Below are positions 16,739 to 26,149 of a stretch of DNA of 64,000 nucleotides, one piece after another. The translations under genes and the position numbers were made by a program. The notes beneath the pieces were generated by a model. The model worked only from the letters and a program-made list of their open reading frames with translations, did not search any database and was not told where the DNA came from. The DNA comes from an uncultured Eubacteriales bacterium (lineage in GTDB: Bacteria; Bacillota; Clostridia; Christensenellales; Borkfalkiaceae): positions 1 through 64,000 of the forward strand of contig UQHL01000014.1 of NCBI GenBank assembly GCA_900540805.1. The letters are read 5' to 3'. Within the stretch, counting starts at the first letter, position 1, and every line of letters begins with the position of its first letter.

Positions 16739-18442
16739 TTACAGCCACAGGATATTGGTCACCGCATATTCGTTTGTCTCGTCCTCGCAGTCGAACAGCA
16801 GCGCCTGCCCTTGGGAAAAGCTCTTCAGCGGCGCGCCCATGCCCTCGTCCTTGAACTCGTTGGGGGAAAGAATGATCCGCTTCCATTTGCCGCCGCCCCT
16901 GACGGGCACGAAACAGCTGAAACGCTCCGTGCGGTTTTCCTCGTCCGCGATATCCACCGACACCTTCAGCTCCCCGTCCTTCCGGAAATAGACGTCAAAT
17001 TCCAGCATCGCGTTTTCCTCGGGCACATAGCGGGGAGAACTGATCTTATACGTCTTAATCCCGCCCACCGAATAGGCTCCTTTGATTTTGCCGTACCCCT
17101 CCGCCAGCTTGGGCACGGCCTCGCATTCGAGGAAGATATCCGCAATCGAGTAATCCTCGTACCCCGCGACGCCGAAGCAATCGACTTCCTCGCCCGAATA
17201 GAGCACGCGGCTCCTCACCGCTTTCGGATCGGGGTCGGCAAACCGTTTCGCCGCAATTTTGGACGCCACGCGGAACCCGTTGATATATTTTGCATAGGCA
17301 AAGACGAACGATATCGCCGCGCCCTTGTAGCGTGGCAATTCGCAGCTCAGTTTCCCGTTTTTGACGTTTTTTCCCTCCGTGCGAAAAGCGCAGTGCCATT
17401 CGCGGAAGGTCGCCTTCGTCTTTTCGGAGGATTCGGCATAATAAATCCCCGTCTCCTCGAGGATTCCGCCGTCGTCGTACTCGACCTCCGCCTTCAGCGT
17501 ATCGTCCTCGAATTTCAGCGCCACGTTGAGGGATTTCGGAATATAAATCTCCCGCCCCTTCAAATGCTTTTCGAGAAAAAGATCCAAATCCTTCAGGGCG
17601 TTGGGGCCGATGCACGAGCCGCTGTCCGCGGAATAGGCGATTGCGTTTCCGTCCTCGCAGCCGATCCTGGAATAGGTGTCGTACGCGCGGTCGTAATCGA
17701 ATCCGTCGTCGTGCAGGGCGCAGAGCATCAGCACGGGACATTTGACGAAGGGCGCATAGGACTGCGATTCGATCCCCGCGATATAGCGGTGCCGTTCGTC
17801 GCTCATATTGATTTCCGCGTTGTCGGCAAATTTACCGATGTTGCGATAGGCGCGCCAGCCCGCCGCATTGATGGGCACGCCGCATTTTACGTCGGGGGAA
17901 AGCATGGCCTTCCAGGCGATTTCCCCGCCCGTCCGTATTCCCACCACGCCGATCCCCGAAACGTCCCCCCTCTGCTTGAGATATTCGATGGAATACAGCG
18001 CCACGGAAATCCACTCGAACCAGCAGGTTTCATCCGCCGTGGTATCCACGCGGTCGTACCCGCCCGCACGCACGAAATCGGCATATTTCAAGGATTCGGG
18101 ATACACGGTGCGGGGGGCGTTTTCGGCGGCGCCTTCCCGCTCGCCGCTGTAATCGGGCATGAGCACGGCGTAGCCTTTGTCGATAAAATAATACAACAGC
18201 TCGTCGTCCAGCGGCTTGCCCGCCTCGGGAAGCAGCAGCACGGCGGGAAACCGCTCTCCTGCCGAGGGCTTTCCGAAGCGCGCGAAAACGCGGACGCTGC
18301 CGTCGTTTGCCTTGCGCCCGTAATAAGTGACGTTCCAGAACCGCATGCCCGCGGCCGCGTCCTCCGTGCCCCCCCATTCGCTGGGACAAAGAGGATTGCT
18401 CATATCAAATTTTTTCCATACCGATACGGCGCTTAAAATCAT
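16739..18442 (-). CDS. Alpha/beta-hydrolase fold protein lacking the catalytic Ser, with C-terminal beta domain
   Basis: 567 residues. Residues about 60-300 follow an alpha/beta-hydrolase: oxyanion strand AVLLLPEAG, nucleophile elbow GVVGIRTGGE and acid region LHDDGFDYDR. The elbow has Arg170 where the catalytic Ser should be, and Ser276 (SGSCIGP) lies where the His is expected. Residues 300-567 look like beta-sandwich or carbohydrate-binding-like domains. No signal peptide is evident. The frame is intact and codon use is normal, so a non-catalytic binding role is more likely than decay. Close esterase relatives cannot be named from sequence alone. Confidence 0.7.
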   Translation of the reverse strand: MILSAVSVWKKFDMSNPLCPSEWGGTEDAAAGMRFWNVTYYGRKANDGSVRVFARFGKPSAGERFPAVLLLPEAGKPLDDELLYYFIDKGYAVLMPDYSGEREGAAENAPRTVYPESLKYADFVRAGGYDRVDTTADETCWFEWISVALYSIEYLKQRGDVSGIGVVGIRTGGEIAWKAMLSPDVKCGVPINAAGWRAYRNIGKFADNAEINMSDERHRYIAGIESQSYAPFVKCPVLMLCALHDDGFDYDRAYDTYSRIGCEDGNAIAYSADSGSCIGPNALKDLDLFLEKHLKGREIYIPKSLNVALKFEDDTLKAEVEYDDGGILEETGIYYAESSEKTKATFREWHCAFRTEGKNVKNGKLSCELPRYKGAAISFVFAYAKYINGFRVASKIAAKRFADPDPKAVRSRVLYSGEEVDCFGVAGYEDYSIADIFLECEAVPKLAEGYGKIKGAYSVGGIKTYKISSPRYVPEENAMLEFDVYFRKDGELKVSVDIADEENRTERFSCFVPVRGGGKWKRIILSPNEFKDEGMGAPLKSFSQGQALLFDCEDETNEYAVTNILWL

Positions 18443-18458
18443 AACTTCCGTCCTTTTC

Positions 18459-21050
18459 TCAATACGCTTCCACCCTTACGGATGACCCGCTTCTGTCCGT
18501 CGCGCCCGAGACGATAATTTTATTATCTATCCTGTGCTTAAGCTCCTCGACGTGTGAAATCAGACCGATGGAAAAATGTTTGCTTCGAAGCTTTTCCAAA
18601 ACGTCCATCACCACGTCCACCAGCTTTTCGTCCAGCGTGCCGAACCCTTCGTCGAGGAAGAAAAATTCGATCGGGCGCAGGGATTTCGCGCAGATCGCGC
18701 CGCTCAAGGCCAGCGCCAGCGACAGGGAGACCAGAAAGGTTTCGCCGCCCGACAGAGTTTTTACGGCGCGCAAGGCGCCGCCGTTGAAATTGTCCCCCGC
18801 CTTAAACTCGTCGTCGTACTTGAGATAATACCGCCCGCCCGTCAAAGACAGAAGCGTTTTACTCGCCGAAACGCAGATCTCCTGAAGGTATTCCGACGCG
18901 ATAAACTCCATAAACTTTCCCCGCGCCGTCAGCAGTTTTAGCTTTTCCCAAAGCTCCCGCTCTTTCTCCTTCGCTTTCAGCTCCTTTTCCAGCCCCTTGT
19001 ACTTTTCCCGAAGCGCCGTCAGCCGCTCCAGCTCTTTCTCGCCGACCGCGACCAGGCGAAGCAGGGCTTCCTTTTGGAGGGCGAGCTCCCGCTTTCCGCT
19101 TTCCAGCGCCGCCAGCTTTTCCTCGGAAAAGCCGTCGAAGCTTTCCGCAGAAATTTCCTCCCGCCTTTTCTTCCATACGGCGTACTCCTCGAAGAAAGCG
19201 TCGCATTCCTCTTTCGTGCGCCTGGCGTCCCCGATTTCCGCCGCAAGCAGCCGCGCTTCCGCGACGGACGAAAACCCGTTTTCCTTCAGCAGCGCTTCTA
19301 TTTCTCCCTTCGTTTCCCTTTCCCGCGTCTCGTGCACGGCGGCCAGGGCTTTCTGCGCTTCCCGCTTCGCTTTCAGCTCCGCGATCCTTTCTTCCTGCGC
19401 GCGTATCTTTTCCTCCGCGCCCTTCTTGGCGGCCTTCAGCGTATCTATATTCCGTTTAAGCGCTTCAACCGAACCGAGATCTTTGACGCGCTCGATTTTC
19501 TTTTTCGCAAATTCCAGCTGTTCGCGGTAATGCCTGCCGTCCTCGGTGACGTTCGCCTTTTTCCGCTCGTTGTCCTCGTACGCCTTTTTCCTGTTTTCGA
19601 TGCCTTCCCTCTCCAGAAGCAGCGCCTTGCGCCTTTCCTCTATTCGCTTGAATTCCCGCTGTGCCGCGACAAGGTCGAACGAACCGCCCGTGCCCTTCTC
19701 AAGCGTATATTTCCCTAAAAGCGCCGCCACGTCCCCCTTCGTTTGGGGATATTTTTCGGCCAGAGCGGAAAGGTCGCGCCTGAACTCCGCATACGTCTCA
19801 AAGAGAAGAACCCCCTTGAAGTTGTGCCGAAGAAATTCCGTAAACGACTCGTCCGCGCCCAACGCCGACCGCGCGGCTTCGTTGGCCTTTAACAAGCCGT
19901 CGAAATCCTCTTCGGGGAATTTGTCCTTCAGACTGCGGTAGGCCTCCTGACACTCGATCAACTTGTTCTCGGCGGCGCGGCAGGCGGCGATATCCGCTTC
20001 CGCGGCGGCCAAAGTCGCCAGATTGCCCGTCAGTTTTTCTATCTCCGCTTCGACGCCGCTTTCCTCCAGCTGTCTTTTGCGCACCCCGAGATCTTTTTCC
20101 GCAGCCGACAAGGCCGTCTCCGCCTTTTCCGTCTCCGATATGGCCAGCCCTTTCTCCCGCACGCATTTTGCAAGCAGGGCCGCGCGCTCCGCCACGGCCG
20201 CCGCCGCGGGGAACTTTTCCGCCTTTCTCCGCTTTTCCGTAAAAAAGCCCAGCTTTTGTTCCGCGCGCGCCAGCTTCAGACACGCCTCGTCGTATTTTTT
20301 CTTTTCTTCCGCGCGGCGCCGCTCGCGCTCCAGCGCCGTTTCCGTCTCCGCAAGCGCTTTATCCGCGGCTTTCAATTCTTCCCGCGCCAGACGGAGCTTT
20401 TCCGTCTCCGCTCGAATCGTCTCCTCGCTTCCGCCCGCGTTCTCCTGCATTTTCGCAAGCAGCAGGCCCGCTTCGTTCGACGTTTTTTCACTGCGCGAAC
20501 GGATCGTCGCCGATAATTTGTCTCCGTATTTTTCGAGATCGAACAGCCGCGAAACCAGCTGAAGCCGTTCCGAGGGCTTAGCCTTGACGAGCCCCGCAAA
20601 TTCCCCCTGCGGCAAAGCGATACATTTTTTGAAATCGTCGAAGCTCAGCCCCACGATCTCCTCGATCCGCCTATCCACCTCGCCCACGCCCTCGGCGAGT
20701 CCCCGAAGATTGCCGTCCTCGTCGTATTCGTCCAAAAACGCCTTTGCGACGTTGTTTTTTCTACGGCGCTCGCGGCGGACGCGATAGGCGCGCCGCTTTC
20801 CCTGTTCCAAAATCTCGAAAGCATAAATCACGTACGCCTTGTCGCATTTATAATTGATGCTGTCCGTGCCGGAGGAACGCTCGATCTTCCCGTAAAGCGC
20901 GAAATGGATACAGTCGAGAATGGTGCTTTTGCCGCTGCCCGTATCGCCGAAAATGCCGAACAGGCCGCCGTCCAACAGCTTGGTAAAATCTATTTCCGCT
21001 TTTTCCGAAAAGCTGTTGATGCCGCAAAATTCGAGATATACGGGCCTCAT
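18459..21050 (-). CDS. sbcC: Exonuclease subunit SbcC (Rad50-like) without visible zinc hook
   Basis: 863 residues, somewhat short for SbcC. Walker A GDTGSGKST (35-43), a long coiled-coil region, then the ABC signature LSGGETFLVSLSLALA and Walker B FFLDEGFGTLDE near the C-terminus. With SbcD it forms an ATP-dependent nuclease that trims hairpins and DNA ends. I see no CxxC at the coiled-coil apex, which normally forms the zinc hook. AGGAGG precedes the ATG. It lies 97 bases downstream of sbcD on the same strand. Confidence 0.93.
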   Translation of the reverse strand: MRPVYLEFCGINSFSEKAEIDFTKLLDGGLFGIFGDTGSGKSTILDCIHFALYGKIERSSGTDSINYKCDKAYVIYAFEILEQGKRRAYRVRRERRRKNNVAKAFLDEYDEDGNLRGLAEGVGEVDRRIEEIVGLSFDDFKKCIALPQGEFAGLVKAKPSERLQLVSRLFDLEKYGDKLSATIRSRSEKTSNEAGLLLAKMQENAGGSEETIRAETEKLRLAREELKAADKALAETETALERERRRAEEKKKYDEACLKLARAEQKLGFFTEKRRKAEKFPAAAAVAERAALLAKCVREKGLAISETEKAETALSAAEKDLGVRKRQLEESGVEAEIEKLTGNLATLAAAEADIAACRAAENKLIECQEAYRSLKDKFPEEDFDGLLKANEAARSALGADESFTEFLRHNFKGVLLFETYAEFRRDLSALAEKYPQTKGDVAALLGKYTLEKGTGGSFDLVAAQREFKRIEERRKALLLEREGIENRKKAYEDNERKKANVTEDGRHYREQLEFAKKKIERVKDLGSVEALKRNIDTLKAAKKGAEEKIRAQEERIAELKAKREAQKALAAVHETRERETKGEIEALLKENGFSSVAEARLLAAEIGDARRTKEECDAFFEEYAVWKKRREEISAESFDGFSEEKLAALESGKRELALQKEALLRLVAVGEKELERLTALREKYKGLEKELKAKEKERELWEKLKLLTARGKFMEFIASEYLQEICVSASKTLLSLTGGRYYLKYDDEFKAGDNFNGGALRAVKTLSGGETFLVSLSLALALSGAICAKSLRPIEFFFLDEGFGTLDEKLVDVVMDVLEKLRSKHFSIGLISHVEELKHRIDNKIIVSGATDRSGSSVRVEAY

Positions 21051-21147
21051 GCGCGTCCTCCTTTTGTTTTTTACTATCTTATTTATATATACTTTTTTCC
21101 TTCGGGAGATACCCGACGGGCGATTTTTTCTCTTTTGGCGAAATAGA

Positions 21148-22305
21148 TTATTTTTCCAGCTCCTGAAGCACCGACAAAAACAGCGCTTTCAGCTCCTCTT
21201 TCGGCGGCTCGTTGTATTGCGCGCGGTAAAATTCCTCAAACAGGCGCGAGTCGGAAAATCCCTTTCTCGATTCGAATTCCAGCGTTCCCGTTTCGTTTAC
21301 CTCGGCGATGAGAGACGCGAGGTTTTCGTGCGCGGACAGCGCGGCGGCTTCCGCCGAAGTGAGCGGCGAGCTAAGATGCAGCCGCATTTCCGCCAGCGCG
21401 TCGGGATAGAGAAACAAAAGCTCCTCGGCCTGCGTGGGAGATTCCGCCTCCAGCCGCACCAGTCTGCGCCCCGACTTCAACGCCACGTCCCGCAAATTTT
21501 CCACGCCCTTTGCAGTGAGATCAAACACCTTGACGCCCTTTTCGCCGTTTGCCTCGTCGAAGGAATACTGCAAAGGCGAACCGCTGTAATAGCAGTGTCC
21601 CTTTCCCATGTGCTGACGCTTATGTAAATGCCCGAGCGCGATATAGTCGCTCTTAGGCAAAACGTCGAGCGGCACCGCCCGCGCGCCGCCGAGGTCGATC
21701 TCGCGCTCGCTTTCCGAGGTGACCCCGCCGACCACGAAAATATGGGATAAAAAGACGGAAGGAAGACGTTCGGGATTTTCCGCTTCCCCCTCGTCGATCC
21801 ACTTTTTCATACGTTCCGCAAACGACAGATCGGATTTTTCCTCTTTGAACCTCGCCTCGTTGGGGTAGGGCAGGGCGTTGACGAACGCTTTTTCACCCCT
21901 GTCGTTTTCAAATACGGCGAACCCCGCGCCCGAACGCACGGGACGAACCCGCCTTCGGGCGTTTATCGGCAAGGGTTTTCTTGCATTCCCGACGATATAA
22001 ATCCCAAGCTCTTCGGACAGGGGCGCGGCGGCGGACAGCCGAACGCCGTCGTCATGATTGCCGCTGATGAGGAGCACGGCGCGGTCTTCTCCCGCCATCG
22101 CCTTGATTTTGGAAAAAAACAAATCCTCCGCCTCCGCGCTCGGAAGGTAGGTATCGAAAATATCTCCCGCCACCAGGACGAGCTCCACTTCCTCTCTTTC
22201 GCAGATGCCGACGATCTCGTCGAGCGCCGCGGACTGTTCGTCCAGGCGCTCCCGCCCCATCAGCCTTTTGCCGATATGCCAATCGGAAGTGTGCAAAATC
22301 CTCAT
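21148..22305 (-). CDS. sbcD: Exonuclease subunit SbcD (Mre11-like)
   Basis: 385 residues with all metallophosphatase motifs: DWHIGK (about 8-13), GDIFD (near 49), SGNHDD (near 82) and GHLHKRQ (near 225). The C-terminal capping domain that contacts SbcC follows. It is transcribed ahead of sbcC and divergent from the dnaD-like gene. Confidence 0.95.
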   Translation of the reverse strand: MRILHTSDWHIGKRLMGRERLDEQSAALDEIVGICEREEVELVLVAGDIFDTYLPSAEAEDLFFSKIKAMAGEDRAVLLISGNHDDGVRLSAAAPLSEELGIYIVGNARKPLPINARRRVRPVRSGAGFAVFENDRGEKAFVNALPYPNEARFKEEKSDLSFAERMKKWIDEGEAENPERLPSVFLSHIFVVGGVTSESEREIDLGGARAVPLDVLPKSDYIALGHLHKRQHMGKGHCYYSGSPLQYSFDEANGEKGVKVFDLTAKGVENLRDVALKSGRRLVRLEAESPTQAEELLFLYPDALAEMRLHLSSPLTSAEAAALSAHENLASLIAEVNETGTLEFESRKGFSDSRLFEEFYRAQYNEPPKEELKALFLSVLQELEK

Positions 22306-22367
22306 CCGCGATGCCTCCCAGCCTCTTTAACTTTCGGAAATTTTTGCAAAATGCAAATCAAAATACC

Positions 22368-22396
22368 TTGCTTTTGCCGTGGAAAACGGCTATAAT
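22368..22396 (+). promoter_or_regulatory. Promoter of the dnaD-like gene
   Basis: TTGCTT (22368-22373), 17-base spacer, TATAAT (22391-22396). Transcription would start near 22403, which rules out the far upstream in-frame ATG at 22311 and supports the start at 22521. Confidence 0.7.
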
Positions 22397-22520
22397 GGAC
22401 ATACGCCCCGAAGCGGCAGGGCGCTTATACTGTTTTATTATACAACATTTCTTCCGAGAAATCAAGGAAACTTCAGACAAAGAACGAAATTTTTCAGATA
22501 AACAAAGCGGAGCGCCCATC

Positions 22521-24281
22521 ATGTCATTTTGTTCCTTTTCAAAAGAATTCAACGAGAACGCCTTTACGACGGTCGAAAATCAATTCGTCACGAAATATAT
22601 GCCAGACGCGGACGGTTTTGCCGTAAAGGTGTATCTCTACGGTTTGTATCTGTGCCAGAATTCCGACTCCGACTTCAACGTATTTTCCCTCGCGGAGGTC
22701 TTAAAGACGACCAAGGAAAAAATCGAGGAAGCGTTCGAGTTCTGGGAGGATTACGATCTTGTGGAAATCCTTTCGCGCGATCCCTTCGCCGTCAGCTATC
22801 TTCCCGTGCGTTCCGCCGTCGGCAGGCCGAAAAAGGTGCGTTACGAACAGTACGCGGATTTCAACAAGGAGCTTCAGCGCAAGATGCAGCAGGTGGGGAA
22901 ATTCGTCTCCTACAACGACTCCATCAAATATATGCACTTTCTCGACGAAAACGACATACAGCCGCAGGCGTTTCTGCTGATTGCGGAATACTGTATCAAC
23001 AAGCAGGGCGAAAGCGTCTCCCCGTCCTATATTTTCAACAAGGCGAAAAAATTTATCCGCAACGGCTGGATCACTTACGAACAGGTGGAAAGGGAGTTAA
23101 GCAATTACAATGCGCACGAGGGCGATCTCATCGCCGTGTTCAACGCGCTTTCCATCTTCAAAAAGCCCGACGAATCCGATTACGCGCTTTATGAAAAATG
23201 GACGGAGAGCTACGGCTTCAAAAGAGCGGCTATCCTGGAGGCGGCGAAGCACCTCAAGCGAGGCAACGCGGAAAGCCTCGATCTACTGCTTTCCGAGCTT
23301 GCGGAAAAGGGAAAAACCGCGCAGGACGACGTGGGGAATTATCTTTCCCAACGCGATCTCCTCGCCTCCCTCACCTTCCGCATCGGCCGCAAGCTGGGCG
23401 TCAAGGTCAGTAATCCCGCGCCCTATATCGACGAATACACGGAAAAATGGTACAACTGCGGCTACGAGGAAAGCTCCCTTTCGGATATCGCGCTCTTTTG
23501 CCTGCGTACCGACCGAAACAGCTTCGACGGCATGCACGAGCTGGTAAAGCAGCTCTTTTCCGCAGGCGTGGTCTCCAAGGACAGCGTATCGGAATATCTC
23601 GGCGTCAAAAACGGCGAGCTTAAGCTGTTTACGCGCATTCAAGGGTTCTGCGGCAGTCTCAAAAAGAGCGCCGCCAATCTCTCGCTGATCGAGACGTGGC
23701 ATTCGTGGAATTTCTCGGACGAAATGATCCTCGAGGCGGCAAAGCGTTCGGCGGGCAGCGGCAACCCTATCCCCTATATGAATAAGATTCTTTCCGATTG
23801 GAAGCACACGGGCGTTATGGCGCCGGGCAATATCCCCGAACGGGCTTCCGTGACAAAGCCGAGTTACGTCAATCCCGCAGTGGAAGCGGTCAACGCCAAG
23901 GCGGACCGCGAAAGATATTACGCACTGCTCCGCGAACGCGCGCAGTCCGTCGCAGACAAATATGTTGCAAAAGCCAATTCCAATTCCCGTTTCAAGGAAA
24001 TTTCGACGGAGCTTTCACGGATGGAGATCGCGCTGGCCAAAGCGGAGGTTTTCGAGCCGGAAAAACTGCCCAAACTCAAGGAAAAGCAATCGGAGCTTAC
24101 GGCGGAACGCGCCGATATCCTTAAAAGCATGGGAATACCCGAAAGTCGGTTAACGCCGCAGTATAAATGCAAAAAATGTTCGGATACAGGCTTTTTGCCC
24201 AGCGGCGCGGCATGCGACTGCTATAAGTCGGACGCTGCCCAGACAGTTTCAGCGCAAGGGACACGGGAAACTGCGGGCTGA
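22521..24281 (+). CDS. DnaD domain replication protein with C-terminal zinc ribbon
   Basis: 586 residues from the ATG at 22521. The N-terminal winged-helix-like region (about 1-110) is followed by helical DnaD-type repeats (segments near 180-260 and 280-390, with the YEKW and IxEY type motifs), a coiled-coil (about 470-550) and a CKKCSDTGF...CDC zinc ribbon near the end. Such proteins help load the replicative helicase during primosome assembly. The zinc ribbon resembles that of DnaC/DnaI loaders, but no AAA+ loader gene follows; tRNA-Ser does. The assignment rests on general pattern, not on an alignment. Confidence 0.75.
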   Translation: MSFCSFSKEFNENAFTTVENQFVTKYMPDADGFAVKVYLYGLYLCQNSDSDFNVFSLAEVLKTTKEKIEEAFEFWEDYDLVEILSRDPFAVSYLPVRSAVGRPKKVRYEQYADFNKELQRKMQQVGKFVSYNDSIKYMHFLDENDIQPQAFLLIAEYCINKQGESVSPSYIFNKAKKFIRNGWITYEQVERELSNYNAHEGDLIAVFNALSIFKKPDESDYALYEKWTESYGFKRAAILEAAKHLKRGNAESLDLLLSELAEKGKTAQDDVGNYLSQRDLLASLTFRIGRKLGVKVSNPAPYIDEYTEKWYNCGYEESSLSDIALFCLRTDRNSFDGMHELVKQLFSAGVVSKDSVSEYLGVKNGELKLFTRIQGFCGSLKKSAANLSLIETWHSWNFSDEMILEAAKRSAGSGNPIPYMNKILSDWKHTGVMAPGNIPERASVTKPSYVNPAVEAVNAKADRERYYALLRERAQSVADKYVAKANSNSRFKEISTELSRMEIALAKAEVFEPEKLPKLKEKQSELTAERADILKSMGIPESRLTPQYKCKKCSDTGFLPSGAACDCYKSDAAQTVSAQGTRETAG

Positions 24282-24327
24282 GCTCTATAAATTTTTTTAG
24301 AATTTTCAAAAAACAGGGCAAAAACAC

Positions 24328-24356
24328 TTGCCTTTTTTTGTAAGATCATGTAATAT
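24328..24356 (+). promoter_or_regulatory. Promoter of tRNA-Ser
   Basis: TTGCCT (24328-24333), 17-base spacer, TAATAT (24351-24356), 33 bases before the tRNA 5' end. Confidence 0.65.
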
Positions 24357-24389
24357 TAAATGGCTTTCCGAAGTGAAAGCCTCATTTAT

Positions 24390-24480
24390 GCAGAGATGTC
24401 TGAGTGGTTTAAGGAGCACGATTGGAAATCGTGTGTAGGTCTGAAGCCTACCGGAGGTTCAAATCCTCTTCTCTGCGCCA
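24390..24480 (+). tRNA. tRNA-Ser (anticodon GGA)
   Basis: 91 nt including encoded CCA. Acceptor GCAGAGA pairs with TCTCTGC. The anticodon arm CACGA-TTGGAAA-TCGTG gives GGA. The long variable arm (GTAGGTCTGAAGCCTAC) is typical of tRNA-Ser. Confidence 0.96.
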
Positions 24481-24491
24481 TATAAATAAAG

Positions 24492-24522
24492 GGTTACAGC
24501 GTTTTTGCCGTAACCTTTTTTT
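24492..24522 (+). terminator. Terminator of tRNA-Ser
   Basis: GGTTAC ... GTAACC stem followed by seven T. Confidence 0.8.
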
Positions 24523-24604
24523 GTGCTCTTTTTTGCCGTTTTTACCTACACACGATTTTCAGCCGTACAGAAAATATAAGCAGTATGATCCCCCTGAATA
24601 ATTA

Positions 24605-25399
24605 TCAAAAAGCATCTTTGGAAATTTTACTCCAACGGCGAGCGATAAATCGTAATTTCCAAGACTGAGGAATAAATTTTGTTCCCGCGGCCATAGCTTT
24701 GTTCCAGAAGCCGGGTATGATTTTTCCGCGGTTCCTGCTCACGGCCTTCAAGCTTTTTTCGGCGACGAAATCGGGCGATTTCGCAGCGAGCCTTCCCCAA
24801 ATCCCCTGCCCTTTGATTTGTTCTCTGATATCCGCGCGGGTAGGCATTGCGCCGGGAAGTACGACCGTCACCCGCACACCTTTGCCCTTCATCTCTTCGC
24901 GTAACGCCAGAGAAAAGGCCGTAAGCGCGGCTTTCGTCGCGCTGTATATTGCAAAATAGGGCATGGGATAAAGCCCGGAAACGCTGGAAATATTGAGGAT
25001 TTCCAATTCCTCTGTGCGCCGTTCCAAAGCAAAGCGACACAACGCAACGGCGGCCTCCAAATTGACGCGGCATTGAAAGCAAAGCTTTTCCTGCGTGTAT
25101 TCGGTAAAAGCTTTTTGAATATCCGCCCCGGCAACGTTGATGAGACGGCCTATTTTCAAATGCTCCGCCGCGATCTGACGAATCGTCTCTTCCCTGCTGC
25201 CCTCATCGGAAAGATCCACCGCAAATATTCTCACATCCGCGCCCGTGTTTTCCGCCAGAATTTTTTCTTTAAGCAGACGAAGCTTCTCTTCGTGACGGCC
25301 TGTCAAAATAAGATTTTCGCCGTTTTTTACCGCCAGACGAACAAACGCTCCGCCTAAGCCGCCTGTGGCCCCCGTGATCATCGTATAAACTTCGTTCAC
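24605..25399 (-). CDS. Short-chain dehydrogenase/reductase (GTG start)
   Basis: 264 residues. The Rossmann signature TGATGGLG (near 9-16) binds NAD(P), and the catalytic motif is YSATK (near 151-155) with Ser near 138 (NISSVSG). The GTG start at 25399 follows GGGAGGAAGA. The C-terminus is basic (RFIARRWSK), perhaps membrane-associated. The substrate is unknown; it resembles the DltE/YqjQ type of classical SDRs. It stands alone between tRNA-Ser and the TerB-like gene. Confidence 0.88.
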   Translation of the reverse strand: MNEVYTMITGATGGLGGAFVRLAVKNGENLILTGRHEEKLRLLKEKILAENTGADVRIFAVDLSDEGSREETIRQIAAEHLKIGRLINVAGADIQKAFTEYTQEKLCFQCRVNLEAAVALCRFALERRTEELEILNISSVSGLYPMPYFAIYSATKAALTAFSLALREEMKGKGVRVTVVLPGAMPTRADIREQIKGQGIWGRLAAKSPDFVAEKSLKAVSRNRGKIIPGFWNKAMAAGTKFIPQSWKLRFIARRWSKISKDAF

Positions 25400-25459
25400 C
25401 TCTTCCTCCCGCTGTTTTTCTTTAGCATATCACACCTTGCAAAAAATAGCAAGCGTCGA

Positions 25460-25515
25460 ACTTTGCTTAAAAAAATTTTTCCCCGCCCAAACGCTTTCGG
25501 GCGTCGGACGGGGAG
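25460..25515 (-). terminator. Terminator after the TerB-like gene
   Basis: On the minus strand CGCCC ... GGGCG within a larger CCCCG/CGGGG stem is followed by A5 and T7. It lies directly downstream of the 150-residue gene. Confidence 0.6.
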
Positions 25516-25534
25516 TATTTTACCTCGATGTCAA

Positions 25535-25987
25535 TCATCTCATCAGCTGCCTGATGTATGATTTTTCTTTTAACGACACTTTTCCGTCCACCGCGCACAT
25601 CAGCAGACAAGCAAAAATAATATCGCCTTTCAGCTCTTCCGAAAGGGTACCGAGAAAATCCACGAGGTAATCGACCTCTTTTTTTACAGCCCTTCCTTCT
25701 TTTCGCCATTCCTTTGCCAATTTTTTCGCATCCTCAAAATCGAAATCTTCTCCGAAAAACGCCTTGAGCAAGGGCGCCATAAGAAGATATTCCGATTCGT
25801 CCAGCTTGCCGTCCGCATATACCGAAGCGATGACAAAAGCCGCCAGCACTTCCGCGCACGTCCTTCCGTCCTCCGAAAACGCCCGTATCGCGGGCATAAT
25901 TTTCAGCGAGGTCCGCCCCAATACCGCCGCGTATTCCAAAGGGCTGAGCTCCTCCACCGATCTGCAAAGTTCGTTAAAATCTTTCAT
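25535..25987 (-). CDS. TerB-like fold protein
   Basis: 150 residues, all helical. The paired motifs SVYADGKLDESEY (near 54-66) and CAVDGKVSLKEKSYI (near 131-145) are the acidic loop repeats of the TerB/DjlA-N fold, which can bind divalent metal. It is cytoplasmic and monocistronic, with its own terminator. The role in this organism is unknown; tellurite resistance should not be assumed. Confidence 0.75.
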   Translation of the reverse strand: MKDFNELCRSVEELSPLEYAAVLGRTSLKIMPAIRAFSEDGRTCAEVLAAFVIASVYADGKLDESEYLLMAPLLKAFFGEDFDFEDAKKLAKEWRKEGRAVKKEVDYLVDFLGTLSEELKGDIIFACLLMCAVDGKVSLKEKSYIRQLMR

Positions 25988-26149
25988 TGTCTTTCTCCTT
26001 TCCGTTTTTCCGCCGCTTGTTCCGCTTCGGATAGCTACTTATAAACGCCTCGGAAAGCGATAAAACTATTTTGTTTCGTTTTCAACAAAAATCCCAGTCT
26101 TTGTCACTTATTACACAAATCCATGCTTAAATGAGGCACGCAGCGTTTT

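Noticed and set aside
24541..24604. Second copy of part of tRNA-Ser (CTACACACGATTT) after the terminator
   Set aside because: A 12-13 base reverse-complement similarity to the anticodon/variable arm region; too short to call an attachment repeat and no integrase lies nearby.
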